From Microbacterium sp. CFH 31415 (GTDB taxonomy: Bacteria > Actinomycetota > Actinomycetes > Actinomycetales > Microbacteriaceae): a DNA stretch of 64,000 bases. A model generated the notes under the pieces. It ran no database searches, had not been told where the DNA came from, and saw only the letters and a list, made by a program, of their open reading frames with translations. This document shows positions 21,071 to 32,500 of the stretch, piece by piece (the stretch's first letter is position 1; each line of letters starts with the position of its first letter). The stretch covers positions 124,001 through 188,000 of the forward strand of contig NZ_JAKYXC010000006.1 of the NCBI RefSeq assembly GCF_022538185.1, in the 5' to 3' direction. The position numbers were made by a program, and so were the translations under genes.

Positions 21071-22440
21071 TCGTCCCCGACCGGGGCCTCGGGATTGCGG
21101 ATGCCCGCCCACGACACCAGCCCGCCGGCGACCATCATGGCCGCCGTCACGATGGCCGCGCGGTGGAAGCCCTCGAGATCGAGCTGCCCGCCCACGATCG
21201 TGGCGAGCATGGCGATCGTGACGAGGCCGGCGACGCGGGCGACCGCGTTGTTCACCGCGGACGCGATGCCGGAGCGCTCGGTGTCGATCGCGCCGAGGAT
21301 GGCCGAGGTCAGCGGTGCGACGGTGAGCGCGAGCCCCAGCCCCATGAGGATCATGCTCGGCAGCACCTGCCACCAGTAGTCGAAGGCCTCCGACACCGTG
21401 AGCAGCAGCAGCGCGCCCGCGCCCATGGTGATCGGGCCGACCGTCATGAACAGCCGCGGACCCCACTTGCCGGCGAGCGCCCCGACCCGCGAGCTGAGCA
21501 GGATGAGCAGGATCGTCACGGGAAGGCTCGCCAGCCCGGCGAGCGTGGCAGGGAGTCCGGGCCCCTGCTGCAGGTAGACCACGACGACGAAGCCGTTCAG
21601 CGCGAGCGCTCCGTAGATGAACGTGGTCGCGACATTGCCGGTCCAGAAGTTGCGCACCCGGAAGAGATCGAGAGGGAGGATCGGATGCCGCGCGAAGCGC
21701 TGGCGGATGATGAACGTCGCGAACAGCCCTGCGCCGACGAGGAGCGGCAGCCAGATCGCCGGTGACGTCCACCCCAGCCGCGGCTGCTCGATGAGCGCGA
21801 ACACCATCAGGCCGAGGCCGAGGGTGCACAGGGCGGCGCTGAGCCAGTCGATCGCGGCATCCGCTCGTCTGGCGTCTTTCACTCCTGCGCGGGACAGCAG
21901 CCACAGCGTGATCGCGATGGGGACCACGTTGATGAGGAAGACGAGGCGCCACGACAGGAAGTCGACGAAGAGGCCGCCGAGGATGGGGCCGGCGATCATC
22001 GCCGTGGTGGTCATGGCTGTCCAGATGCCGATCGCCCGGCCCTGCGCGGCTCCGCGGAAGGTCGACGTGATGAGCGCGAGCGAGCTCGGCACGAGGAACG
22101 CGCCGGCAGCGCCCTGCAGCGCCCGCGAGACGATGAGGAACTCGGCGGTCGGTGCGAGGGCGATCGCGACGCTGGTGATGCCGAAGCCGATCAGGCCGAT
22201 GCGCATGACGAACGCCCGGCCGTAGGCGTCTGCGACCGAGCCCGCGACCAGAATGAGGGCGCCGAGGGTGATCAGGTAGGCATCCACCACCCACTGCTGC
22301 GTCGTGAGGCCGCCGCCGAGCTCGTCGCTGATCGCGGGGAGGGCGACGTTGACCACCGTGCCGTCGAGGAACGCGACGAACGACGCCAGCACCGCGATGG
22401 CGAGGATCGTGCGTTCGCGGCCGGTCATGGTCTGGGGCAT
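21046..22440 (-). CDS. MFS drug exporter, DHA2 (EmrB/QacA) family
   Basis: This 464-residue integral membrane protein has the DHA2 family layout of 14 membrane segments. Early motifs are FVAFLDGTVVNVALPAISDE in helix 1, QWVVDAYLITLGALILVAGS, and RALQGAAGAFLVPSSLALIT with the family's motif-C region. Members export hydrophobic drugs or dyes by proton antiport. The substrate here is unknown. ATG 22440 is preceded by TAGGTT exactly six bases upstream, so the mRNA is probably leaderless. No TetR or MarR regulator sits next to it. Confidence 0.92.
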   Translation of the reverse strand: MPQTMTGRERTILAIAVLASFVAFLDGTVVNVALPAISDELGGGLTTQQWVVDAYLITLGALILVAGSVADAYGRAFVMRIGLIGFGITSVAIALAPTAEFLIVSRALQGAAGAFLVPSSLALITSTFRGAAQGRAIGIWTAMTTTAMIAGPILGGLFVDFLSWRLVFLINVVPIAITLWLLSRAGVKDARRADAAIDWLSAALCTLGLGLMVFALIEQPRLGWTSPAIWLPLLVGAGLFATFIIRQRFARHPILPLDLFRVRNFWTGNVATTFIYGALALNGFVVVVYLQQGPGLPATLAGLASLPVTILLILLSSRVGALAGKWGPRLFMTVGPITMGAGALLLLTVSEAFDYWWQVLPSMILMGLGLALTVAPLTSAILGAIDTERSGIASAVNNAVARVAGLVTIAMLATIVGGQLDLEGFHRAAIVTAAMMVAGGLVSWAGIRNPEAPVGDDQASKNAA

Positions 22441-22676
22441 GCCGCCAACCTATCCCCGGGGGCGGACGGTGCGGGCCGCTGTGCCCGACGCGTGCCTCTT
22501 GCGCACCTCGCGTGCTGGGAGGAAGATGTGGCTCGCCGCAATGGGGGCCCTGTGGACGCGCCGAGTGGGAGTCGACGCGCCGGCATCGGAGTTGCGACCG
22601 TTCCACGGAAGTTCCACACAACGAGTGCGCCTTCGGGTGTCGCTCTTTCGGTGATCCATCCTGCGGAAAGGGCGCC

Positions 22677-25600
22677 ATGAGCCTTTGGGACACGCTGTCC
22701 GGCGCGGGCGGCGGCGCGGATCGGCTGCGCCCCCTGCTCGAGCAGATGACCGACTCGGTCACCACCTCGACCGACACCGACGAGTTCGGCACGTGGGACG
22801 TCACCTCGGTGACGCAGAGCGTGACGAGCATTCCCGGCCTCGATCTCGCGACCGGCGGCATCGGCGGGAGCGGGTCGCTGCTGCAGCTGCGAGATCCGAA
22901 CCTCACCGTCGCGGTGGGCGAGCTGCGGGCTCCCGCGTCGGGCTGGCGCGTCATCGTCACCGCGCCGCTCGCGGCCATCAGGGTGCCGGGACTCGTCGGC
23001 GCCAAGCTCGACGCGCAGGGGCAGCTGATCCCCGACCCGGCCTTCCCCGACGTCTCGTTCGTCGTGCCCCAGCTGCGCGTGCGGGTCATGCAGTTCGCCG
23101 GGCAGTCGGTCGCGGTCAAGCTGCTGTCGTCGGCGACGAGCTCTGGCGGCGGCACCGAAGACATCTACGAGTTCGTGCGCATGGAGCCGCCGTACGCGCT
23201 CATCGGCCCCGGCTCCACCGTCGGGTTCGCCTACCGCACGGCCGTGCTCGACCTATCGGGCGAGGCGGCGCCGTCGGGCGTGCCACCCGAGGCACGGGTG
23301 CAGCCCGCCGCGTGGCAGGGGCTCTTCCTCCCCGAGGTTCGGCTGTTCGTCTCGCCCCAGGGGCTCGAGGGCGTCGCCGTCAGTGCCGGCGTGCGCAACC
23401 TCTGGATCGGCGTCGGCGAGCATCAGGGCGTCACCGGCATCTTCGAGGCCGAAGTCGTCAACCGCGGCGGCGCGCCGCGGATCCACGCCAGCTTCCGCGG
23501 CCCGGGCGGCCGCTACATCGCCGACCCCGGCATGGGCACCGCGAGGCTGCCTGAGAACTCCGAGATCGTGGTCGACACCGAGGGCGGGATCGCCCCCGTC
23601 GCGATCACGATCACCGTCGGGTCGGGGAGTCCGGTGACCGACGATCGGGCGCCCGTCGTCACGCCTGCCACGGGAACCATGACCATCACCGTGACGGCCG
23701 ACGACGCCGGCCCCGCGTCCGCCGTCGTACGCACCATCACGGTCGCCCGCGACACGACGGGCACCGGCGGGTCGGGCCCCGGCGGCTCCACGACCGAGGT
23801 GCGGCCGACGCAGCGCGGCACCCACGTGATCGTCAAGGACAGCGAGACCGCGACGCACGTCACTGTGCGGCTGGAGCCTCGCCGCAGCGTCGCGTGGACG
23901 TGGAGCGGCGGCAGCTCGACCGGTGAGACCCTCACGGTGCCGGTCGCCGCCGGCGCGCCGGTGACGGTCACCGCGACCATCCCCGCAGGCATCGCGCAGA
24001 CGGCCGGATGCTGGTTCCACTACGATCGCCCGACCGCCGGCCAGCTCCCCCCGGCGCCGGTCCCGGCTCCTGTGCCGCCGCTGTCGCCCGAGGAGCAGAC
24101 GCGCGAGGACGCCCGCCTGGCGTGGGCCGACAGCAACGCCGACATGAGGGACCGCCCCGCGTCCGGGCGCACGACCAGCGCGACCGGGGGCTCCGCGTTC
24201 GAGACCGCGATGGCCGCGCGGGTCGCGCAGGTGGGCGCCGGGCAGCAGATCACCGTCGACGGCTACGCCTCGCACGAGGACCCGGGGTCGACCGCTCAGG
24301 ACAGCCACAACCTGCTGCTCTCGCGACGCCGCATGGAGGCCGCGATGCGCGCCCTCCGCAACGCGGGCTTCACCAACGTGCAGGCGGGGACGCCGCACGG
24401 CTCGGCGTTCGCGAACTCGACCGCGACGATCCCCGGGCTGATGGACGGGGTGACTCCCCGGCCCGCCCGGGGTGCGTCGTACTGGTGGCTCGCCGTCGCG
24501 CGCTGGCAGCCGATGCCCGCGGTCGAGGAGATCTGCCGCGCCGACGTCACCCGCACGGTGCTGCCGCCCGCCCCGCGCACCGACCCCCGCCCGCCGCAGG
24601 CGCAACGGCCGGACTGCTTCCGCAAGATCGGTGTGCGCGTCGAGATCGTGCGCGACACGCTCGTGCGGGCGGAGATCTACGGCGAGTTCGACATCGAGAC
24701 CGCAGCGGAGTCGTCGCTCGCCCGCCGCGGCGAGAGCCCGCTGCGTTCGGGCGCGCGCAACGCGTCGGACGGCATCTGCCTGTTCCTCGTGCGCCTGCGA
24801 CTCAGCGAGGACCGGGCGGCCTGGGATGTGACGGCGGAGTTCCGCGCGGCCGAGCAGGACCTCGACGGGCTCGCGATCATGACCGAGGGCGAGGCGAACC
24901 CCGACACCCTCAACGTGCTCGGCGCGCTCGCCGTGATGGCGCCCCTCACCGCCAGTGCCGTCGAGCTCTCGCCCGCGGCCGGCGCGATCGTCGCGCTCGG
25001 CAGCGTCGCGCTCGGCGCCAGCGACGTGCTGCACACGCACGAGCTGATGCTGCGCGGCGGGGAACTCGTGGTGTCGAGCGGCGTGCTCGGACCGGACGGC
25101 ATCACCGCGGCATCCGATCGGGGTGTGCAGATCAGCATCCTGCTGGATCTCGAGATCGCGTTCAGCTTCGACATCGAACTGGTGCGCGTCGACCCGGCCA
25201 AGCCGATCAAGGCACGCTACAAGGCGATCGGCGTGCGGTCGGAGTGGGGCACCGGCTCGACTCCCCTCGAGTACGTGCCGCTGCCGGTGTTCGACCCGAG
25301 CCGCGGCTACTCGCTCGACGTTCCGGCCGGGGCGCTCACGGCCACGCCCCCACTCGACGAGATCCTGCGGATCCTCGGCTTCCGCGTGAGCCGCGACAAC
25401 CCGACCTATCTCGAGGTCGAGGTGGGCCTCGGCGTCGACCTCGGCATCGTCAGCGTCGACGCCGTGCGCGTGCGCGTGCGGCTCGACGGGCCGCCTCTCG
25501 ACCTGCAGATCACGAAGCTGCGGGCGAGCATCGAGATCCCCGGCACCCTCCACGGGTCAGGATCGCTCGAGTTCACCGAGTTCGGCTTCCGCGGCGCGTT

Positions 25601-28600
25601 CGACCTCACGGTGACGCCCGTGAACATCCGCGTCGCCGCTGTGCTCGCGGTCGAGCGCGACCCGGCGCGCGGCGTGACGGGCGTGCTCGTCGGCGGGCGC
25701 GTCGAGTTCCCGGTGCCGATCCTGCTCGGCAACTCGGGGCTCGGCATCTACGGCTTCATGGGCGGCGTCGGCGTCAACTACCGCCGTGACGAGTCGCCCT
25801 TCGCCGGGTCGCTCACGCCGGCGCTGGACTGGGTCATGGCCCAGTACCCGCGAACGGGGCAGGTGATGGCGCCGGAGGGCTGGACGCTCGAGCCCGGCGC
25901 GTTCGCGTTCGCGGCCGGCATCGCGGTCGGGACCGTCGACGGCGGGTTCACCGTGCACCTCGACGGCATCGTGCTCATCGAGCTGCCAGGCCCGCGACTG
26001 CTGCTCATCATGAAGGCCGACGTGCTGAGTCTTCCTCCGATGTTCGGCAGCAACCAGACGGCGACGTTCCTCGCCGTGCTCGACATCGACTTCGCCGCGG
26101 GCAAGATCCTGATCGGCATCGTCGCCGCCTACGAGATCGAGAGCATCCTCAAAGTACGCGTGCCCGTCACCGCGAGCTTCGAGACGGCGAACCCCGAGAA
26201 CTGGTTCGTCGACCTCGGCCGGTTCCCCGAGGCGGAGCGCGTCACCGTCTCGGTGCTCGACGTGATCCGCGGCAGCGGCTACCTGATGGTGCACGGCAAC
26301 GGCATCACCCTCGCCACCGAGCCGGTGCTCTCGGTGCCCTCCGGCTTCGCGGTCGCGACCGGCTTCCATCTGCAGGCCGTGCTGATGGGGAGCAAATCGG
26401 TCGGCCTGTACCTCGAGGTCGCCGCCGGCTTCGACGCGATCCTCGGGCTCGACCCGTTCTACCTGGCCGGCATCATCTACGTGCGCGGCGAGCTGCGCCT
26501 GTGGATCGTGGGCATCTCGGCCAGCGCGAAGCTCGAGGTGCAGGTCGGCACGCGGGAGAACCCCGACGGCACCATCACCCAGGAGCCGTACGTGCATGGC
26601 GAGGTGTGCGGCAGCGTCGACTTCTTCTTCTTCTCCGTCAAGGGATGCGTGAGCCTCACGATCGGCGCACCCCCGACGCCCACGCCGAAGCCGCGCGACC
26701 TGGTCGCGGGCGTCTCGCTCATCTCGAGGACCCCCGCGAAGGTCGAGGGCACCGGAGCCGGCGACGTCATCGACGGCAAGCTCGGCGACGCGGCGCGCTC
26801 GGGCACCGCCGAGCCGGTGCCCGTGGTGCCCATCGACGCGATCCCGCTGATCGCGTTCCACACCGCGCCGCAGATGAACGGCGGCCCGGGCGGGACCGAC
26901 GTCGAGATCCTCGGCGAACCGCCGGTCAACCTGCCCGCGGGCGGTCCGAACTTCTGGACCCGTGTCGGCGACCGCTGGTGGCGCTACCGCGTCAACGCGG
27001 TCACGCTCACCGGAGGCGTCGGCCCCGGCGATGCGCCGAGCACGTGGATCAAGCCGCTCGCCGCCACCGGACCGCACGCCGGCCCGACGCTGGCTCTGCT
27101 CGACTGGCTGCCGACGGCCACGCCGACCGCGGTGCCGTACGGCGAGAACCTCGTCGAGACGGTCCGCCACCAGTGGGGCAACGTGTGCTCGCAGGGCGCG
27201 CCGCCTGCCCGCGTGCTGTGGACATTCCACGACAGCCCCGACGGCCCGAGCGACGACGGGTGGCGTCTCACCGGTGTCGCGTGGCCGGATCCGCCCGACA
27301 CCGTGCGCACGCAGGCCGCCGACCTGCGGGTGCGGGTCATCGAGCTGTGGCGCGTCGCCCCGCGCATCGACCTCGTGCAGGGCACGGCGCCGGCGATCGT
27401 GATCGGCGACCAAGTGGTGTGCTTCGACCCGGCTGCCGATCCCGTCGACCCGCGTGACCCCTTCGGCCGCTGGGACGGACTGCTGCCCGCCACGTTCAGC
27501 GCCGGCGCGTTCGCGAGCGCGGCGTCGCTCGCCGAGGCGACCGCGTTCCTGAGCGACGGCGGATCCCTGCACGATCTCGCGGCGGTGGCCCAGCGGACCG
27601 GCTGGGAGGCGCAGGCGGCGGTCCCGATCGAGGACGGCGTGCGTGAGCGCGAGCCCGTGCGTCGGCAGCGGAGAGGGAAGAGCGGATGCCGCGGCGCCGT
27701 GCTCCGCTCGCCGTACCGCGACCTCGATCAGCCGGCGCCGTGGGGCACCGAGGAGGACCAGGTGCTTGTCAAGAAAGCGTGGGACGAGACCGGATTCCGG
27801 CCCCACGAGCTCGCAGACGCCGTCGCGTTCGTCCGCGACGACGACACGTTCGTCGCCTTCTCGGTACTGCTCCTCGTCGACGAGCGCGGCCTGAACGACG
27901 GTGTCGTGATCCGCTGCGAGGCCGCCGACGGCACCGCGCTCGACGAGCGCCCCGTCAGCGGCTCCGACATGCTCGGCGGCGTTCACCGGCTTCCCGACGA
28001 GTGGGTCGAGCCCGGCGGGCCGTGGGCCGATCCGGTGTGGCGCGCCGGCGTGATCGCCGGACGGCTGCACCACGGCGGACCGCTGCTGCTGCCGGTCTTC
28101 GTGCCGCTCAAGTGGGTGCCCGACGGCACGTCGCGCATCGTCATCGGCCGCCGCCGCGACGACGGGCGGAAGCAGCTCAGCGACCCGTTCGTCGTGGTCG
28201 CGGCGACCGGCTCGTTCGCCAGCGAGCGCGAGCGCCACGAGTGGGACGAGCTGACGATCGACCGTGACCGCACGGCGCTCTCGAACGCCTTGTCGAAGGG
28301 CGCGGACGACGTCGCGCTGCTCCATCCCGGCACCGACTACAGCATCGCGGTGACGTGGGAGGCGACCAGCAAAGAGGGCGAGGCGCAGCCCGGCATGGGC
28401 GACGACGGCGACGGCTGGAACCCCGTCGGCGCGCCGCAGACCTTCGCGTTCCGCACGGCAGACACCGCCCCGATCGATCTCGATCCGTGGATCACGAGCA
28501 CGTCGCCGAGCATGGACGAGGTCGGCGTGTTCACGCGCGAGAAGGTGAAGATCGTCTTCGCGACCCAGCGGGTCACCGGCCTCTTCAATGCGTACGGCCG

Positions 28601-29531
28601 CGAACTGCGGGTGACCGTGCGCGCGGCATCCGGAGATCACCCCTCCCCTCCGGGAGGCGGCTCGCCGGCCGACGGCGTGGTGCTTCCGCTCGATCCCGAC
28701 GGCGTGATCGCGACCCTCGAGAGCGCGGACGGCGTGCTCAAGCCGTGGCACACCGCGGTGCTCGAGGTGATCGGCGAGGACGGCCTCGACTGCGTGAACG
28801 TCGACGAAGACGCGACGAACGTCTACACGACGACGCTCGAGTACGACTTCGAGCCGCTGACCGACTACCTCGTCGACGTGCACAGCGTGGTGAAGGGGAC
28901 GGGTGCCGATCCGATCCTGGTGCACCGCGTCGGGTTCACGACGTCGCGGTTCCGCGACACCGCCGACCTCGCCGCCCTCACCTCGGGTGCGGTCGTCGAG
29001 CACCGCGCGGTCGCCGACTTCTCGGCGATCACGGCGCTCGCCGATCAGCCGACCGGCGCCGCCGTCGACGATGCGCTGCAACGCGCCGGACTCGACGTGG
29101 AGCCGGTGCCCGACTGGCCGCGCACGCGAGTGCTGTGGAGCGCGGATGCCACGCCGCAGCCTCTCGCCGTGATCGTCGAGGGCAGCGAGCCGCTGTGGCG
29201 CACCCGCACGGTTCCGACCTGGGTGTCCGCTCCGCCGGACGCGCCCGATCCGAGCCACGGCTACTGGGCCGGGCGGCCCGGCGAGTGGCTCGTGCTGCGC
29301 GCCGACGCCACGGCCGCGGTCGCCGGCGACCTGCCGCGTGCGACGATCCAGCGCATCGTCCGCGGGCCGGGCGGCACGCGGGCCATCGCGATCCTCGGGC
29401 CGTCGTCGCGCGGGCGCGAGGCGCGATTCGCCCTGGTGCACCGCGACGTGATGCCCACGACGACGACCGAGACCGCGACGACCGCCGTGCGCGTCGATCT
29501 GCAGCGGGCGCCCTGGGAGGTGGAGGACTGA
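22677..29531 (+). CDS. Giant protein 1 (2,284 aa), DUF6603-like core with OmpA-like segment
   Basis: I do not recognise an overall function. No signal peptide or membrane helix is visible. Residues 1-320 are beta-rich. About 505-600 hold an OmpA-like segment (ITVDGYASHED, then LSRRRMEAAMRALRNAGF). About 820-1330 are long beta repeats (SGSLEFTEFGFRGAFDLTVT, FLAVLDIDFAAGKILIGIVA, PFYLAGIIYVRGELRLWIVG) that recall the DUF6603 family of giant proteins. A Pro/Thr linker (TIGAPPTPTPKPRD) leads to a second half rich in Ig/Fn3-like strands. The ATG at 22677 has GGAAAGG upstream. The stop overlaps the next start by one base (TGATG). Codon use is like the neighbours, so recent acquisition is not obvious. 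Antisense frames over it are shadows. Confidence 0.85.
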   Translation: MSLWDTLSGAGGGADRLRPLLEQMTDSVTTSTDTDEFGTWDVTSVTQSVTSIPGLDLATGGIGGSGSLLQLRDPNLTVAVGELRAPASGWRVIVTAPLAAIRVPGLVGAKLDAQGQLIPDPAFPDVSFVVPQLRVRVMQFAGQSVAVKLLSSATSSGGGTEDIYEFVRMEPPYALIGPGSTVGFAYRTAVLDLSGEAAPSGVPPEARVQPAAWQGLFLPEVRLFVSPQGLEGVAVSAGVRNLWIGVGEHQGVTGIFEAEVVNRGGAPRIHASFRGPGGRYIADPGMGTARLPENSEIVVDTEGGIAPVAITITVGSGSPVTDDRAPVVTPATGTMTITVTADDAGPASAVVRTITVARDTTGTGGSGPGGSTTEVRPTQRGTHVIVKDSETATHVTVRLEPRRSVAWTWSGGSSTGETLTVPVAAGAPVTVTATIPAGIAQTAGCWFHYDRPTAGQLPPAPVPAPVPPLSPEEQTREDARLAWADSNADMRDRPASGRTTSATGGSAFETAMAARVAQVGAGQQITVDGYASHEDPGSTAQDSHNLLLSRRRMEAAMRALRNAGFTNVQAGTPHGSAFANSTATIPGLMDGVTPRPARGASYWWLAVARWQPMPAVEEICRADVTRTVLPPAPRTDPRPPQAQRPDCFRKIGVRVEIVRDTLVRAEIYGEFDIETAAESSLARRGESPLRSGARNASDGICLFLVRLRLSEDRAAWDVTAEFRAAEQDLDGLAIMTEGEANPDTLNVLGALAVMAPLTASAVELSPAAGAIVALGSVALGASDVLHTHELMLRGGELVVSSGVLGPDGITAASDRGVQISILLDLEIAFSFDIELVRVDPAKPIKARYKAIGVRSEWGTGSTPLEYVPLPVFDPSRGYSLDVPAGALTATPPLDEILRILGFRVSRDNPTYLEVEVGLGVDLGIVSVDAVRVRVRLDGPPLDLQITKLRASIEIPGTLHGSGSLEFTEFGFRGAFDLTVTPVNIRVAAVLAVERDPARGVTGVLVGGRVEFPVPILLGNSGLGIYGFMGGVGVNYRRDESPFAGSLTPALDWVMAQYPRTGQVMAPEGWTLEPGAFAFAAGIAVGTVDGGFTVHLDGIVLIELPGPRLLLIMKADVLSLPPMFGSNQTATFLAVLDIDFAAGKILIGIVAAYEIESILKVRVPVTASFETANPENWFVDLGRFPEAERVTVSVLDVIRGSGYLMVHGNGITLATEPVLSVPSGFAVATGFHLQAVLMGSKSVGLYLEVAAGFDAILGLDPFYLAGIIYVRGELRLWIVGISASAKLEVQVGTRENPDGTITQEPYVHGEVCGSVDFFFFSVKGCVSLTIGAPPTPTPKPRDLVAGVSLISRTPAKVEGTGAGDVIDGKLGDAARSGTAEPVPVVPIDAIPLIAFHTAPQMNGGPGGTDVEILGEPPVNLPAGGPNFWTRVGDRWWRYRVNAVTLTGGVGPGDAPSTWIKPLAATGPHAGPTLALLDWLPTATPTAVPYGENLVETVRHQWGNVCSQGAPPARVLWTFHDSPDGPSDDGWRLTGVAWPDPPDTVRTQAADLRVRVIELWRVAPRIDLVQGTAPAIVIGDQVVCFDPAADPVDPRDPFGRWDGLLPATFSAGAFASAASLAEATAFLSDGGSLHDLAAVAQRTGWEAQAAVPIEDGVREREPVRRQRRGKSGCRGAVLRSPYRDLDQPAPWGTEEDQVLVKKAWDETGFRPHELADAVAFVRDDDTFVAFSVLLLVDERGLNDGVVIRCEAADGTALDERPVSGSDMLGGVHRLPDEWVEPGGPWADPVWRAGVIAGRLHHGGPLLLPVFVPLKWVPDGTSRIVIGRRRDDGRKQLSDPFVVVAATGSFASERERHEWDELTIDRDRTALSNALSKGADDVALLHPGTDYSIAVTWEATSKEGEAQPGMGDDGDGWNPVGAPQTFAFRTADTAPIDLDPWITSTSPSMDEVGVFTREKVKIVFATQRVTGLFNAYGRELRVTVRAASGDHPSPPGGGSPADGVVLPLDPDGVIATLESADGVLKPWHTAVLEVIGEDGLDCVNVDEDATNVYTTTLEYDFEPLTDYLVDVHSVVKGTGADPILVHRVGFTTSRFRDTADLAALTSGAVVEHRAVADFSAITALADQPTGAAVDDALQRAGLDVEPVPDWPRTRVLWSADATPQPLAVIVEGSEPLWRTRTVPTWVSAPPDAPDPSHGYWAGRPGEWLVLRADATAAVAGDLPRATIQRIVRGPGGTRAIAILGPSSRGREARFALVHRDVMPTTTTETATTAVRVDLQRAPWEVED

Positions 29532-32500
29532 TGGCACGCATCGCCGATCCGTTCCGCATGCGGGCGCAGGCAGTCGAAATCGACTGGACCCGGGTCGCCC
29601 GCGAGCGCGAGCAGCTGCTGGGCGAGAAGGTCGACTGGGAGCGCATCAAGCGCCGGTTCGGCGACGTCCGCGTCGTGTGGGCGTGCTCCGCCGAGCTCGG
29701 CGTGCCGCACGGGCCGTTCACGGTGTGGCGGCGCCCCGTGTCGCAGCGGCGCAAGCCCGAGCCGATCGACGCCGAGGTCATCGGCACCGCCGACGGGTTG
29801 CGGCTGAGCTGGGGAGGAGTGGATGCCGGCCGGGTCGTCGTGCACTGCGCACCCTCCGACCCGGCCCAGCCGGTCGGGCTGTTCCTGTACCGGGTGGGCC
29901 GCGACGGCCTGGCCGGCACGGTCGGTGCGGCCGCGGTGCGCGTCGCGGCGGGGGCGACAGCCCACTTCGACGTGCGCACCGGCGGCGCGACCTGGGCCGT
30001 ACTCGTCAACGGCCACACCCCGTCGGTCGCGATCACGACGCTGCACGACATCGTCAACGCCGACGACTGGGAGCCGCTCGAGCTCGTCGGGCTCCCCGTC
30101 GACGGCCCCCTGGGTGACTATGACACGAGCGACCAGGGTTGGGTGCACGCGCTGGAGCGTCCGTTCGACGCCGCGGTCCGTCGCCTCAGGCGGGGCGCAC
30201 CGCCCCTCGGCTGGGACGGGCTGACGCCCTCGGGCGTGCAGGCGCCGCCATGGGAGGAGCCCGACCCGCCCTCGCTCGTCGAGGAGGTGCGGAAGTTCGT
30301 CTTCCCCGCCGTCGAGGCGCTGTACGACCCGGGACTCCCCGAGTTCGGCCAGATGCAGACCGAGGCGTGGACGCCGACCACGGCGCCGCACGTCGATGAG
30401 GCCTCGACGTCGTCGCTCGACGCGAACGCCGATGTGCGCCCGTGGGCGGTGCTCGGGCTGACGGCGCACGTGGACCCGTTCCTCAATCTCGCGACCGGGT
30501 TCGGCTCGGTCTATGTCGTCGAGCCGATCGGCGACGACGACCAGATCCCCATCGGCGGCGACGAGCTGCTCATCACCGCGAAGTACGCGAACGTGCTCGC
30601 CCCCGGCGAGCAGGTCATCGAGGGCCAGCCGCTGCCTGGCGGCATGGGATCCGCCGAGTTCGCCGCCTACGCTCCGCGCGGGGCCCGTCTCACGCAGGTG
30701 CCCTCACCCGTGCAGCTGACCGCGACACGGGCCGGACTGGTCGAACCGAGACAGCCCGACGAGGCGTGGGGTGAGAGCATCCGACTCTCCTACAAGCGCG
30801 CACTTGCGTCGGCCATGCTCGGAACACCCACGCAGCAGGCGGCGATCGTCTCCGACGCGGGCGCTCCGGCCGCCGACGCGATCATCGAGCGACGCAGCCC
30901 GCAGGGGTGGCGCACCGTCGCGATCTCGCCGGATGCACCCCAGGGTCAGCCCGGGTTCGATCGTGCGTCACTCATGCACGCGCCCGCCGTCATCCCGCTC
31001 GGCAGCGGCGGCCGCTCGGTGCGGTACGGCGTCGCGGTCGCCGACGTGTTCGGTGTGTGGTCGCCGTGGCGCGATGCGGCGTACACCGGGAACGAGCCTG
31101 CTCCCGAGCTGTCGGCCATCGTGACCGCGAAGCTCGACACGCGCTATGCCGGATCGACCGCCGCGCCGACGACGCTCGAGGTCGACGTCGCGACGGAGTG
31201 GACCCAGCGACGGCCGTCGCGCATCGATGTGCGGGTCGTCTTCCATCCAGTCTCTCCGCCACCCTCCTCGGCGCCGGTGTTATCGCCCACCGGTCCGGTG
31301 CCCGCGGGCGGCTTCGCCCGCGACCTCACGGTGACGTTCGCCGGTGACACTCCGACGGGCGTCGGGTGCACGGTCCTGGAGCTGAACGAGGAGGGCACGG
31401 CTCCGCTCGGCGGTGGCCCGCGCGGTTCCGGCGCCCGGCGCTACCGGCTGACGACGACGATCCCGACGCTCGACTTCGCGACGGTGCGGCGGTGGGGTGC
31501 GGCGCTGTGGACACGTCGCCACCTGCTCGCCGGGCCGACGCCCACCCCGTTCGGCGCGCAGACCGACATTCAGGCGGCGAGCCCCGTGCCGGTGCATCCG
31601 CTGCCCCCGCCCCTGCTTCCGGACGTGCCGCTGGCGAGCCTGCCCGACGCCGCGGGCTGTTCGCACGCGTCGGTGTCGTGGAGCCTGCCCGCGGGCGCCG
31701 ACGCCCGCACTGCCGTCGTGTGGGAGTGCGCCGAGACCGCTCTGCGCCAGACGGCTGGGCTGTCGCCGCAGGCCGACCCGGCGCTCAGTCCGTCCGAGCG
31801 GCTGGTCGCGCTGCGTGAGGCGTACGACGCGCTCACGCCCGACCGCCAGCGCGGTGCCTTCCGCCGACTGGTCGAGGTGGACGCCGCCGCGGGTAAGACC
31901 GACGTCACGCTGCCGCGCGGATCCACCGACATCCACCTCTTCGCCGTCACGATCGTCTCGTCGACCGCGATCGAGTCGCCCTGGCCGCAGGGCACCGGTG
32001 GGACCCAGCCGCACGAGCACCTGCGCGTCGTCATCGCCCCGCGCCTGAGTCGTCCCGAACCGCCCGTGGTGCGGTCGTCGCCGGTCGCCGTGACGACGGG
32101 GACTGAAGTGCTCCTCCGGCTCCAGGCCGCGAGCGCGCTGCCCGTCGAGACGTTCCGCCTGCTGCGCACCCGCAGCGACCGGGCCGCCCTGCGTGCCGAC
32201 ACGATGGGACCGGCGTTCGCCGAAGCGGTCGCGCAGGTGAAGCTCGACGGCACGACGCCCGTGCGCGACGCGGTCACGGGCCAGCTCGTCTACGAGGCGC
32301 AGTGGCAGGGCACGCTGCCGCCGGCGTGGACGCCGTGGCTGGTGCGGGCGATCGCCGTGCCGCAGGCGATCGAGCCCCAGCGCGCGGTCCGCGGGCTCCA
32401 CTCGCCCGCGTCGGACGTCGTCACGGTGCTCGCCGCGCCCGACACCCCGCCGGTGCTCGAAGACCTCGTGTCGGCCGAGACCGACGCCGCCCACACCGGC

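Noticed and set aside
25557-29537. 1,326-codon open frame on the minus strand opposite giant gene 1
   Set aside because: At this GC content long antisense frames are common. Its sequence is dominated by Arg, Ala, Gly and His without a fold pattern, while the plus strand has coherent domains and a ribosome binding site.
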